Positions 1-8,205 of a DNA stretch of 64,000 nt are shown here, in pieces. The notes below the pieces were generated by a model. That model had not been told where the DNA came from. It saw nothing but the letters and a program-made list of their open reading frames with translations, and searched no databases. Origin of the DNA: Streptomyces aurantiacus. Lineage in GTDB: Bacteria > Actinomycetota > Actinomycetes > Streptomycetales > Streptomycetaceae. The stretch's first letter is position 1. The number at the start of each line of letters is the position of its first letter. Location: positions 8,556,001 through 8,620,000 of the forward strand of contig NZ_CP114283.1 in assembly GCF_027107535.1 (NCBI RefSeq). Direction: 5' to 3'. A program made the position numbers and the translations under genes.

Positions 1-723
1 GATCGGCATGGAGGAGAAGACCTCCACCCGCCGTCCGGTGCCGGGGGTGAGCCGGCGACGGGCCCGGGCCGAGACCGGCGCGAAGACCAGGTCCCGGGCT
101 CCCGGACGCCCGCCGCGCCGGTGCCACCGCACCAGCCGTTCACCCCGGGCGAGCTGGGCGACGAACTCCATGGTCGCGGTCCCGTCGTCCACGACGACGA
201 GATCGCGGGCACCGGTGATGTTCAGCAGCAGCTGCACGTACCGCGAGAAGGGGTCACCCATCACGATGCGCCGCGCGCGCCGCAGCAGGGGCGCGAGCCC
301 GCCGACCGTGTGGAAGGGCGCGGTCGCACCGCCCCGCGCCTCCTCCCACCGCACCGCGTAGCCCTCGTCGCGGGCCAGCTCGGCCATGCGCCTGAGCTGG
401 CCGCGGGTCATCGGGTCGGTGGGCGACAGGACGACGAGGGTGAGCCCGGCCCCTGCCTCGCCGGGCCTGGCCCCGCCGGACCTGCCGGACCTGCCCGCCC
501 CGCCCGGCTTTCCGGACCGGCCGAACCTGCCGGTTCCGCCGGGCCTGCCGGCCCCCAGTTCCGGGCCCGGGAGGCCGGGGGTCTCGCCCGTGATCCTGAG
601 GGCGGCCGCCCTCAGGGCGTGCGCGTGCGCCCACTCCAGGACGTTCAGGAGCTGCACCGGGCTCTCGACGAAAGCCAGGGTGGCGGGTGACTGGGGGCCG
701 GTGGACCCGGCGCGGGGACTCAT
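1..723 (-). CDS. Polysialyltransferase-like glycosyltransferase, partial (C-terminus outside window)
   Basis: The reading frame opens at ATG 723 and is still open at base 1, so only the first 241 residues are seen. The N-terminus (ATLAFVESPVQLLN, residues 14-27) and VVVDDGTATMEF further on look like bacterial sialyl/polysialyltransferases; DDG fits their (D/E)(D/E)G motif. The paired HP motif would lie in the missing part. Residues 59-85 are nine Gly-X-Y triplets (GRP GGT GRF GRS ...), a collagen-like insertion between the first strand-like segments. The gene lies 61 bp downstream of the NeuB-type gene on the same strand and probably ends that operon's visible part. The likely role is transfer of CMP-activated nonulosonic acid to a cell-wall glycopolymer. 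The family assignment is by motif only. Confidence 0.7.
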   Translation of the reverse strand, partial: MSPRAGSTGPQSPATLAFVESPVQLLNVLEWAHAHALRAAALRITGETPGLPGPELGAGRPGGTGRFGRSGKPGGAGRSGRSGGARPGEAGAGLTLVVLSPTDPMTRGQLRRMAELARDEGYAVRWEEARGGATAPFHTVGGLAPLLRRARRIVMGDPFSRYVQLLLNITGARDLVVVDDGTATMEFVAQLARGERLVRWHRRGGRPGARDLVFAPVSARARRRLTPGTGRRVEVFSSMPI

Positions 724-770
724 CGACGTACGACCGTCGCTTCCCTGGACTCGGAAGGGGTGGGAGTGGC

Positions 771-1709
771 TCAGACCGCGACCGGCTCGCCTGCGGCCGC
801 CGCGATCTCGGCCTCGGCGACGACGCCCGAGACGCGGCGCAGCTTCTTCATCGGGCCCAGCTCGGACTCGTAGACCTTCTTGACGCCGTCGCCGAGGGAG
901 GCCTCGATGGTGCGGATGTCGCGGACGAGGCGGGTCAGGCCCTGCGGCTCGACCGAGGCGGCCTGGTCGGAGCCCCACATGGCGCGGTCGAGGGTGATGT
1001 GGCGCTCGACGAAGGTGGCGCCGAGGGCGACGGCGGCGAGCGTGGTCTGCAGGCCCGTCTCGTGGCCGGAGTAGCCGATCGGGACGTTCGGGAACTCGGC
1101 CTGGAGGGTGTTGATGACGCGGAGGTTGAGCTCCTCGGCCTTGGCCGGGTACGTCGAGGTGGCGTGGCACAGCAGGATGTTCTCGCTGCCCAGTACCTCG
1201 ACGGCGTGCCGGATCTGCTTCGGCGTCGACATGCCGGTGGAGAGGATGACCGTGCGGTGGGTGGAGCGCAGCGCGCGCAGCAGCTCGTCGTCGGTGAGGG
1301 ACGCGGACGCGACCTTGTGGGCCGGGACGTCGAACTTCTCCAGGAAGGCGACGGCCTCGGTGTCCCACGGGGAGGCGAACCAGGCGATGTTCTTGCTCTT
1401 GGAGTACTCGTCGATCTGGCGGTACTCGTCCTCGCCGAACTCCACGCGGTGGCGGTAGTCGATGTAGGTCATACGGCCCCAGGGGGTGTCGCGCTCGATG
1501 TCCCACTGGTCGCGCGGGGTGCAGATCTCCGGGGTGCGCTTCTGGAACTTCACGGCGTCGCAGCCGGCCTCGGCGGCCGCGTCGATCAGCTTGAACGCGT
1601 TCTCGAGGTCGCCGTTGTGGTTGATGCCGATCTCACCGACGACGTAGACGGGGTGACCCGGGCCGGCGGTCTTCGAACCGAACGTGCGCAGACGGGAGTT
1701 GGTGCTCAT
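771..1709 (-). CDS. neuB: N-acetylneuraminate/Kdn-type synthase (NeuB family) without SAF domain
   Basis: 312 aa. It should condense phosphoenolpyruvate with a six-carbon sugar to give a nine-carbon nonulosonic acid. The TIM-barrel signature is clear: GEIGINHNGD (residues 25-34), DAVKFQKRTPE (51-61), LSTGMST, and GYSGHETG near residue 230. Usual NeuB proteins are about 345-350 aa and end with a roughly 60-residue SAF (antifreeze-like) domain. This one stops soon after the barrel (…VYESELGPMKKLRRV plus about 20 residues), so that domain is absent. ATG 1709 is preceded by AAGGAA. The gene follows the CMP-sugar synthetase by 14 bp, so the two are co-transcribed. The fused phosphatase next door suggests a phosphorylated acceptor. 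Whether the product is Kdn or Neu5Ac cannot be read from sequence. Confidence 0.88.
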   Translation of the reverse strand: MSTNSRLRTFGSKTAGPGHPVYVVGEIGINHNGDLENAFKLIDAAAEAGCDAVKFQKRTPEICTPRDQWDIERDTPWGRMTYIDYRHRVEFGEDEYRQIDEYSKSKNIAWFASPWDTEAVAFLEKFDVPAHKVASASLTDDELLRALRSTHRTVILSTGMSTPKQIRHAVEVLGSENILLCHATSTYPAKAEELNLRVINTLQAEFPNVPIGYSGHETGLQTTLAAVALGATFVERHITLDRAMWGSDQAASVEPQGLTRLVRDIRTIEASLGDGVKKVYESELGPMKKLRRVSGVVAEAEIAAAAGEPVAV

Positions 1710-1723
1710 GGTGAGGAAGTTCC

Positions 1724-3022
1724 TTACTTGTCGAGGGAGTCGAGAGAGGGGCCGAGGATCCAGCTGGCGATCTCTCGGATCGCGCCGTCGCCACCGGGGA
1801 CGGTGGTGACCGCGCGTGCGGCGCCGCGTACGACGTCGTGGGCGCTCGCGACCGCCACGGGCCAGCCGGCGAGGGCGAAGCACGGGAGGTCGTTGACGTC
1901 GTTGCCGACGTAGAGCACGCGCTCGGGCGCGATGCCCTGTTCCTCGCACCACTGCTTCAGCGCGAGGTCTTTCCGGTCGATGCCGTGCAGCACGGGGATC
2001 TTGAGCTTGCGTGCGCGGGCGGCGACGACCGGGTTCTGCTCCGTGGAAAGGATCAGCATCGACAGGCCGCTCCTGCGGAGGGCCGCGATGCCGAGTCCGT
2101 CCCCGCGGTGCACGGAGACGAACTCCTTTCCGTCGGAGTCGATCAGCACCCTGTCGTCGGTCTGGGTGCCGTCGAAGTCGAGGACGACCGCGTCGATGTC
2201 CTCGGCGGTCGGGAGGGTGCCGGGCCGGTTCGCGTCGAAGAGCGGCGCGAGGGCCCGGGCGCGGGCGAGGTCGTGCGGGTCGTCGATCTCCAGGACCCGC
2301 GCGGGGTCGGTGCGGACGAGTTCGGTCCGGCCGAAGAAGCGGTGCTTGTGCTCGCGCAGGCCGGCCGCGTCCATGGCGTAGGCGGCGCCGGTCTCCAGGA
2401 GGTCCTGGGGGCGGTCCTGGCGGCGGGGGCGGAAGGACTTGTCGTGGTTGACCCCGTAACCGCCGTCCGTGGCCGTGGTGTCGGCGACGGCCACGGGGCC
2501 GCCGACGGACCGGGTGCGCCCGGTGTCGACCGCGGCCGGGGCGTCGTCCGCGTCCCGCCAGATGAAGCCGTGGAAGGGCGCCACGGTCAGCGCGGTGTCC
2601 GCGCCGTTCTCCACGACCGCGCCCGCCACCGAGTCGATGTCCTCGCGGACGATGAACGGGCTGGTGCACTGCACGAGGAGTACGGCGTCGACGGTGGAGC
2701 CGTGCCGTGCCTCGTGGACCTCCATGGCGTGCAGGACGGCCGCCTCGGAGGTGGCGGTGTCGCCTGCGATGGCGGCGGGCCGCAGGACGACCTCGGCGCC
2801 GGCCTCGCGGGCGGCGGCGGCGATGGCCTGGTCGTCGGTGGAGACCACGACGTCCGTGACGAGCCGGGCCGCGCGGCACTCGCGCACCGCGCGGGCGACC
2901 AGCGGTACGCCGCCGACGGGGAGCAGGTTCTTGGCGGGCACGCCCTTGGACCCGCCCCGCGCGGGAATCACCGCGAGCACACGGGGCACCGGCCTCAGCC
3001 GCCCCGCTTCGGACTTGGTCAT
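1724..3022 (-). CDS. neuA: CMP-nonulosonate cytidylyltransferase fused to KdsC-like HAD phosphatase
   Basis: 432 aa, two domains. Residues about 13-250 are a CMP-sialate/CMP-Kdo synthetase type nucleotidyltransferase: VLAVIPARGGSKGVPAKN, then LLVQCTSPF, then a core rich in FG/ETGA elements. Residues about 268-432 are a HAD phosphatase with all four motifs visible: DFDGTQTDD (I), LILSTEQ (II), the lysine of GIDRKD (III) and VGNDVNDLP (IV), plus HRGDGLGI as in KdsC. An intact phosphatase next to a synthase suggests a route through a nonulosonate 9-phosphate. ATG 3022 has AGGAG 8 nt upstream. It is translated ahead of neuB. The arrangement resembles animal CMAS, whose C-terminal domain is also KdsC-like but degenerate. 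Confidence 0.88.
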   Translation of the reverse strand: MTKSEAGRLRPVPRVLAVIPARGGSKGVPAKNLLPVGGVPLVARAVRECRAARLVTDVVVSTDDQAIAAAAREAGAEVVLRPAAIAGDTATSEAAVLHAMEVHEARHGSTVDAVLLVQCTSPFIVREDIDSVAGAVVENGADTALTVAPFHGFIWRDADDAPAAVDTGRTRSVGGPVAVADTTATDGGYGVNHDKSFRPRRQDRPQDLLETGAAYAMDAAGLREHKHRFFGRTELVRTDPARVLEIDDPHDLARARALAPLFDANRPGTLPTAEDIDAVVLDFDGTQTDDRVLIDSDGKEFVSVHRGDGLGIAALRRSGLSMLILSTEQNPVVAARARKLKIPVLHGIDRKDLALKQWCEEQGIAPERVLYVGNDVNDLPCFALAGWPVAVASAHDVVRGAARAVTTVPGGDGAIREIASWILGPSLDSLDK

Positions 3023-3170
3023 TACCTGTGCTCCTTGATCGACGGTCGTGGTGCCCCGAAGGGGCGCGGGGCTGTGTCGCGGACGGCTGCGCCGGGTGGG
3101 CGCGAGGGGCCGCGACGAACCCGCGGGTTCAGGACGGCATCGGAGGCGGCACCTCCGGCGCGGGGGAACG

Positions 3171-4556
3171 TCACAGCTCCCCCATCCGCCGGATGACGGG
3201 TGCGACCCGCTGCACCCCGTGCCGGTAGGCGCCCCGCGCCGCCCGGCGCACGATCTGCCGGACCGGGCCCGGCTCCCGGTCGGCGTCGGGCGCGCCGGGC
3301 AGCGGGCTGCCGTCCGGGGCGAGGTGGTGGCGGGCGAGGATGCCGGGCAGATAGCCGGGCGCGGTGGCGGGCGTGTAGTAGGGGGCGAGACCGGGGAGTT
3401 CGTCCCGGCCGAGCAGGTCGGCGATGCGCTCGCGCGCCGCGTCGAAGGCCGTCTCGTAGGAGCCTTGCCCGGACTCCGTCCGGGAGGTGCCCCCAGCGGC
3501 GACGCCCTGCCGGGCCACCCACTCCTCGTCGGGCCGGGGCCCGTGCCCGGCGTCGAGCTGGTCCCAGGAGGCGAGGCAGCCCGAGCCCACGAAGTGGTGG
3601 TTGCCGAGCGACTCGCGCACACCGAGGTCGGTGAGGACGACGGTGGGGATCCGGCGGTGCAGGGACTCGAGGGCCGCCGTGGAGCTGATGGTGACCAGCA
3701 GGTCGGTGCGGTCGAGGACCTCACCCATGTGCCCGTACACGAGGCGGAAGTTGGCGGGCGGGCCGCCCGGGATCCGCTCCGCGAGGCGCTGGTAGGGCTG
3801 CTCCTCGATGTGCGTGGTGTGCTCGCCCGGCTTGGAGCGGAGCTTCAGCAGGACCTCGCGGTCCGGGTGCAGCCTGGCGTGCTGCACGAGCCGGTTCAGC
3901 AGGTACGTACGGTCCTTGCGGCTCTCCGGCACGGAGGGCTGCGCGGCGAAGACGACCGTGTAGGGCCTGCGCCCTTGCTTCGCAGACGGGTCGTGCTTCT
4001 CGTACGGGTCGCCGCCGAGGAACGGCAGCGCGACCTCGGTCACCGAGGAGGCGTCGGCGCCCACTCCCTCGTACACGGCGGTGAAACGGTCCGCGTCCTG
4101 GCGGGAGTTGGCGAGGACGAGGTCCGCGCCGTGCCGCAGCAGCAGCCCGTCGGCGAGCTTCTCGTAGACGACGCCGACATAGCCGGTGACGACCACGGGC
4201 CGCTTCGCGCCGCCCGTCGCGGGCCGCTCCCGCCACTGGTGGGAGAGCCCGTGCAGCATCGCCTGGACGCCGCCTCCGACGAGGGAGAGCACGACGACGT
4301 CGTACGAGGACCGTGCGCGGGACATCTCCCGCAGGAACTCCGCGGCGGTGACCTCCCGCAGGGAGTCCGCGCGGACGCCGACCTCTTCGAGCTGGCGGGC
4401 GGTGGGGGTCGCACGGCCCCGCAGGAGGTAGCCGTCGAGCCTGATGTCCGAATCGGCCGGTGCGATACGGTTCGCGGTGAGCGCGCCCCATTTCCACCGT
4501 GTGTCGGAATCGGCGAGGACGGCCACTCGCAGGGACTTCTTGGTACTTGCTGGCAC
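3171..4556 (-). CDS. Putative glycosyltransferase (DUF6716-like) of the glycopolymer cluster
   Basis: 461 aa from GTG 4556 (an in-frame TTG at 4595 would add 13 residues). It opens with a Rossmann-like segment (SLRVAVLADSDTRWKWGALT). The middle has VVLSLVGGGVQAMLHGL and GADLVLANSRQDADRF, and a GT-B-like C-terminal half has FRLVYGHMGEVLDRTDLLVTISSTAALESL. That last segment resembles the donor-binding region of UDP-sugar or CMP-glycerol type transferases. It is head of the leftward operon with neuA and neuB and divergent from the GT2 gene. GTG 4556 is chosen because a TAGCGT box ends 7 nt before it and no Shine-Dalgarno is visible. Substrate unknown; the DUF name is from memory. Confidence 0.7.
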   Translation of the reverse strand: MPASTKKSLRVAVLADSDTRWKWGALTANRIAPADSDIRLDGYLLRGRATPTARQLEEVGVRADSLREVTAAEFLREMSRARSSYDVVVLSLVGGGVQAMLHGLSHQWRERPATGGAKRPVVVTGYVGVVYEKLADGLLLRHGADLVLANSRQDADRFTAVYEGVGADASSVTEVALPFLGGDPYEKHDPSAKQGRRPYTVVFAAQPSVPESRKDRTYLLNRLVQHARLHPDREVLLKLRSKPGEHTTHIEEQPYQRLAERIPGGPPANFRLVYGHMGEVLDRTDLLVTISSTAALESLHRRIPTVVLTDLGVRESLGNHHFVGSGCLASWDQLDAGHGPRPDEEWVARQGVAAGGTSRTESGQGSYETAFDAARERIADLLGRDELPGLAPYYTPATAPGYLPGILARHHLAPDGSPLPGAPDADREPGPVRQIVRRAARGAYRHGVQRVAPVIRRMGEL

Positions 4557-4754
4557 ACCCAAGACGCTAGGAAGCCATTTCGATCCCCGGCCCAACCTGA
4601 AAGCAACAAAGGGTTAACAGCACGTCGCCGAATGGCGAATCGGCCCCGGATCGGCTTGCCAAAAGGCCTGGTTCACCATTCCGCCACGCGTCGTTCACCT
4701 GGCATCTCACCGGGGGTCAAGACGAATGCCGGGCCGCCGCCTAACGTCACGTGG
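4557..4754. promoter_or_regulatory. Divergent promoter region of the glycopolymer cluster
   Basis: 198 bp separates two divergent GTG starts. Leftward, the minus strand carries TAGCGT (4569-4564), then 7 nt, then GTG 4556. Rightward, TAACGT (4742-4747), 7 nt, then GTG 4755. Both fit a -10 box (TANNNT) with transcription starting at the start codon, giving leaderless mRNAs. No convincing -35 boxes are seen. The segment around 4600-4700 is less GC-rich than its flanks. Confidence 0.5.
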
Positions 4755-5732
4755 GTGGTCAAGCTCTCCGTCATCGTGCCGTTCTACAACGTGCAGCAAT
4801 ATGCGCCCGACACCCTGAAGAGTCTGCGTGCGAACGCACGCGACGACTTCGAATTCATTCTCGTCGACGACTGCTCCCGCGACGAGACGCCGGACATCCT
4901 CGCGCGCGCGGAGCGCGAGCTCCCGGGTGCGGTGCATGTCAGACACGAGAAGAACGGAGGGCTGGCCACCGCGCGCAACACGGGCATCGACGCGGCGCGT
5001 GGCGAGTACCTCACGTTCCTCGACGGGGACGACTGGCTCGCCCCCGGGTACTACGAGCAACTCCTCGCCTCCATCGAGGACCTGGGGTGCGACTTCGTCC
5101 GCACGGACCATGTCCAGTGCACCGCGCGGGCCCGCACCGTCCACCGTGTCCCGCACGGCAGGCGCGGCGTCGTACTGGATCCGCGCGAGGCGATCCTGCC
5201 CGCCGACCGCTCCACGTCCGTCGACTACGCGTACGCGTGGGCGGGCATCTACCACCGCCGGCTGGCCGACCGGGGCCTGCTGCACTTCACCGACGGGCTG
5301 CGCACGGCCGAGGACCGGCCGTGGATCTGGAGGCTGCACCGGGAGGCGGAATCGTTCGCCGCGGTGGGACTGCTCGGTGTGTTCTACCGGCGCGGTGTCG
5401 CCTCCTCACTGACGCAGATCGGTGACGTACGGCAACTGGATTTCATTCGCGCGTTCGACCAGGTGGTAAGGGAAACGGCGCAGGACCGGGATGCGGATAA
5501 ACTCCTGCCGAAAGCCGTCCGGACCTACTGTGCGATTATTTCCCATCATCTGGGATCCATCGAAAGGTTCGAGCCACCTGTGGCACGGAAACTGAAATCG
5601 ATGAGTGCCGTCGCATTGCGGCGTATGCCGCAGGATGTCCTCGACGACGCCCTCGACTCCATGGACATACAGCGCGCGACGCGGCTGCGCCGGCTGCGCC
5701 GCCGTCCGGCGGCCGCGGGGGTGACCGCGTGA
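4755..5732 (+). CDS. Glycosyltransferase family 2
   Basis: 325 aa. GT-A fold glycosyltransferase: LSVIVPFYNVQQY (residues 4-16), FILVDDCSRDET, GGLATARNTGIDAARGEYLTF and the metal-binding FLDGDDWL, followed by a C-terminal helical region and an Arg-rich tail. No membrane segment, so it should act on the cytoplasmic face. GTG 4755 is chosen because homology starts right there and TAACGT lies 7 nt upstream. The reading frame is open further upstream, but that part is antisense to the divergent gene. It overlaps the next gene by 4 bp (GTGA), so they are translationally coupled. It likely adds a linker or backbone sugar of the nonulosonate polymer. Confidence 0.85.
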   Translation: MVKLSVIVPFYNVQQYAPDTLKSLRANARDDFEFILVDDCSRDETPDILARAERELPGAVHVRHEKNGGLATARNTGIDAARGEYLTFLDGDDWLAPGYYEQLLASIEDLGCDFVRTDHVQCTARARTVHRVPHGRRGVVLDPREAILPADRSTSVDYAYAWAGIYHRRLADRGLLHFTDGLRTAEDRPWIWRLHREAESFAAVGLLGVFYRRGVASSLTQIGDVRQLDFIRAFDQVVRETAQDRDADKLLPKAVRTYCAIISHHLGSIERFEPPVARKLKSMSAVALRRMPQDVLDDALDSMDIQRATRLRRLRRRPAAAGVTA

Positions 5733-7063
5733 CGACCCGGATCTTCATGGCGTCGACGCTGTACGGCACGGCGACGCTCGCCGCGGCCGTCGACGCCGAC
5801 TGCTTCCGTCCCGCGGACCGGCGCGTGCTCCTCGTGTCCAACAACTCGGCGACGCCCGAGACGACACCCGGGGTCGACGAGATGCCCGGGTTCGGGCAGC
5901 TGCGCGGCCGGTTCGACGACGTGATCTCGTGGAACGAGACCATCTCCCCCTTCCACCCGGGCGGTTGGGCCCCGCGGCCCGACGACGTGCCGCTGTGGGA
6001 GCGGCATCTGCGGCTCGCCTGGGGTCTCGGCGACGACGACGTCGAGCTGGTCGTCGAGTCGATCCAGGTCAATCCGGCGCTCGGCGTCGCACAGATCTTC
6101 ACGGGCGCGCCCGTCACCGTCTACGCGGACGGCCTGATGAGCTACGGCCCCACCCGCAGCAAGATCGACCCGCTGGTCGGCACACGCATCGACCGTCTCC
6201 TCCACCTCGACCTGGTTCCGGGGCTGACACCGCTGCTGCTCACCGAGTTCGGGGTGCGGCCGGAGCTCGTTCCGACCGACGCCTTCTCGAAGGTGCTCAC
6301 CGAACTCGTCGACACCGGTGACGAGTTGCCCGCGATCGACGAACCGGCCCTGCTGCTCGGCCAGTACCTCTCCGCCCTCGGCATCCTCACCGCCGAGGAG
6401 GAGGAGGACCTCCACGTACGGATGCTCAGGGGCGCCGTCGAACTCGGGCACGAGCGGGTGGTGTTCAAACCGCACCCCAGCGCACCGGCCCGCTGGTCGC
6501 GCGCCCTGGAGAAGGAGGCCGAGCGGATCGGCGCCGACCTCACGGTGCTCGACACCCCCGTCCTCGCCGAGGTGCTCTACCAGCGGATGCGTCCCGCGCT
6601 GGTCGTCGGCTGCTTCTCGACCGCGCTGCTCACCGCCTCCGCGCTGTACGGCCTGCCCGTCGCCCGCATCGGCACCGGGCCGCTCCTGGAACGCCTCACG
6701 CCGTACGAGAACAGCAACCGCGTCCCGGTCACGATCGTGGACGCCCTGCTGCCGGAGCTGACGGACCGCGCGGCGGTCACCGAGCAGCGCCGGAGCATGG
6801 GCCCGGACGAACTGTCCGAGCTGGTACGGGCCGTGGGCTACGCCATGCAGTCCAAGATCTACCCGGACGCGCGGTCCGACGCCGAGCACTATCTGACGCG
6901 GCGTCTGGACACCCACACCTGGCGCTACTTCAAGCGACGGCGGCTCACCTCGCTGGGGCTGCCCGGGGCGGTGCCGGCCCAGCTGGCGTTCATCCCGCGC
7001 AACGCGACCGTACGGCGTGTGGCCAAACGCGCCCGTTCCCTGAAGAGGGCCACCCTGGGATGA
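5729..7063 (+). CDS. Alpha-2,8-polysialyltransferase family protein
   Basis: 444 aa. It resembles bacterial polysialyltransferase-type enzymes: TRIFMASTLYGTATLAAAV at the N-terminus, VTVYADGLMSYGPT (acidic-G motif) near residue 135, and VVFKPHPSAPA (the HP motif) near residue 250. VVGCFSTALLTASALYG follows. It presumably polymerises CMP-activated nonulosonic acid onto the wall polymer. It starts at GTG 5729 overlapping the GT2 stop and overlaps the acyltransferase start by 4 bp (ATGA). Together with the truncated gene at the left edge, the locus has two polyST-like proteins, so one may initiate and the other extend. The C-terminus is basic (RRVAKRARSLKRA), which may help membrane association. 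Confidence 0.8.
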   Translation: MTTRIFMASTLYGTATLAAAVDADCFRPADRRVLLVSNNSATPETTPGVDEMPGFGQLRGRFDDVISWNETISPFHPGGWAPRPDDVPLWERHLRLAWGLGDDDVELVVESIQVNPALGVAQIFTGAPVTVYADGLMSYGPTRSKIDPLVGTRIDRLLHLDLVPGLTPLLLTEFGVRPELVPTDAFSKVLTELVDTGDELPAIDEPALLLGQYLSALGILTAEEEEDLHVRMLRGAVELGHERVVFKPHPSAPARWSRALEKEAERIGADLTVLDTPVLAEVLYQRMRPALVVGCFSTALLTASALYGLPVARIGTGPLLERLTPYENSNRVPVTIVDALLPELTDRAAVTEQRRSMGPDELSELVRAVGYAMQSKIYPDARSDAEHYLTRRLDTHTWRYFKRRRLTSLGLPGAVPAQLAFIPRNATVRRVAKRARSLKRATLG

Positions 7064-8205
7064 GTTTCGTCGAATCGGCGCCCGCTCCGGCGTCCACCGC
7101 CGAGGCGGGCACCCTGCCCCCCGTCCCCCCTCGGATACTTCCCCAGAAGCGCGCGCCGCGGCTGCGCGCGCTCGACGGGCTGCGGCTGATCGCCGCGCTG
7201 ATGGTCGCCGTGTACCACTACGGCGGCCGGGACGGCGAGGTGAGCCGGGCCTGGGGTTCCTCGCCGCAGATCCAGTTCCCCACGCTGCACACGTGGTTCG
7301 CGTACGGCTGTCTGGGCGTGCAGATCTTCTTCGTGATCAGCGGCTTCGTGATCTGCATGAGCGGCTGGGGGCGGAGCCTGCGTTCGTTCTTCGCCTCGCG
7401 GGCCTCGCGGCTGCTGCCGTCGTACTGGGCGGCGGTCGTCCTCGTCACGGCCGTCTTCGCGCTGCCCGTGGTCGTGTACGAGGCCGTGTCGCCCAGTGAC
7501 GCGCTGGTGAACCTGACGCTCATGCAGCAACCGCTGGGCGCCGACCGGGTGCTGGGGGTCTGCTGGACGCTGTGGGCGGAGGTCCGCTTCTACGCGCTGT
7601 TCGCGCTCTGTGTGGTCCTGCCGGGCGCGACGCGGCAGCGCGTGATCCTGTTCTGCGCGGGCTGGACGCTCGCCGCGGTGATCGCCCAGGAGGCGCGGGA
7701 GCCGCTGCTCGACCTGGTCCTGATGCCCGAGTACGCGCCGTTCTTCATCGGCGGCATCGGTCTCTACCTGGTCCACCGCGACCGGCGGGACGCGTACGCG
7801 TGGGGCATCGTGGGCGTCAGCTGGCTGATCGGGCAGCACTACGCGGTGGCGCAGCTGTGGCACCCGCCCGACCCGCAGTTCTTCTCGAACCGGAGCTCGG
7901 CCGGCATCATCCTCGTCGTCACCCTCGGCTTCGTGGCGGTCGCCGCGATCGCGCTGGGCCTGCTGAACCGCGTGAACTGGCGGTGGCTGACGGTGGCCGG
8001 CGCGCTGACGTACCCCTTCTACCTGGTCCACGAGCATCTGGGCTGGGTCGCCATCAGGGCCTACCACCAGGGCCTGGGCATCCCCTCGTACGTGACGATG
8101 CCGCTGACGGTCCTGACGATGCTGGTCCTGGCCTGGCTGCTGAACCGCTATGTCGAGGACCGCTTCACCCCGCGGCTGCGCTCGGCGCTGTCGAAACCGC
8201 GCTGA
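7060..8205 (+). CDS. Acyltransferase family 3 (membrane O-acyltransferase)
   Basis: 381 aa multi-pass integral membrane protein. PRLRALDGLRLIAALMVAVYHYGG (residues 27-50) carries the family-3 signature with the catalytic-type histidine after the first helix. GVQIFFVISGFVICMSGWG and FFASRASRLLPSYWAAV follow, and about ten hydrophobic helices span the rest. Such proteins move acetyl or other acyl groups across the membrane onto exported glycans. Its 4-bp overlap with the polyST-like gene makes O-acylation of the nonulosonate polymer the simplest role. The 3' end overlaps a small opposite-strand ORF by 58 bp. Confidence 0.87.
   Translation: MSFVESAPAPASTAEAGTLPPVPPRILPQKRAPRLRALDGLRLIAALMVAVYHYGGRDGEVSRAWGSSPQIQFPTLHTWFAYGCLGVQIFFVISGFVICMSGWGRSLRSFFASRASRLLPSYWAAVVLVTAVFALPVVVYEAVSPSDALVNLTLMQQPLGADRVLGVCWTLWAEVRFYALFALCVVLPGATRQRVILFCAGWTLAAVIAQEAREPLLDLVLMPEYAPFFIGGIGLYLVHRDRRDAYAWGIVGVSWLIGQHYAVAQLWHPPDPQFFSNRSSAGIILVVTLGFVAVAAIALGLLNRVNWRWLTVAGALTYPFYLVHEHLGWVAIRAYHQGLGIPSYVTMPLTVLTMLVLAWLLNRYVEDRFTPRLRSALSKPR

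Noticed and set aside
1710..2879. N-terminal extension of the neuB frame to 2879
   Set aside because: The extra 390 residues are Arg/Pro/Gly-rich out-of-frame translation of the CMP-sugar synthetase; the NeuB fold starts at ATG 1709.
3048..4754. Long upstream extension of the GT2 reading frame (open from 3048)
   Set aside because: It is antisense to the recognised glycosyltransferase at 3171-4556 and has no family similarity; GT2 homology begins exactly at GTG 4755.
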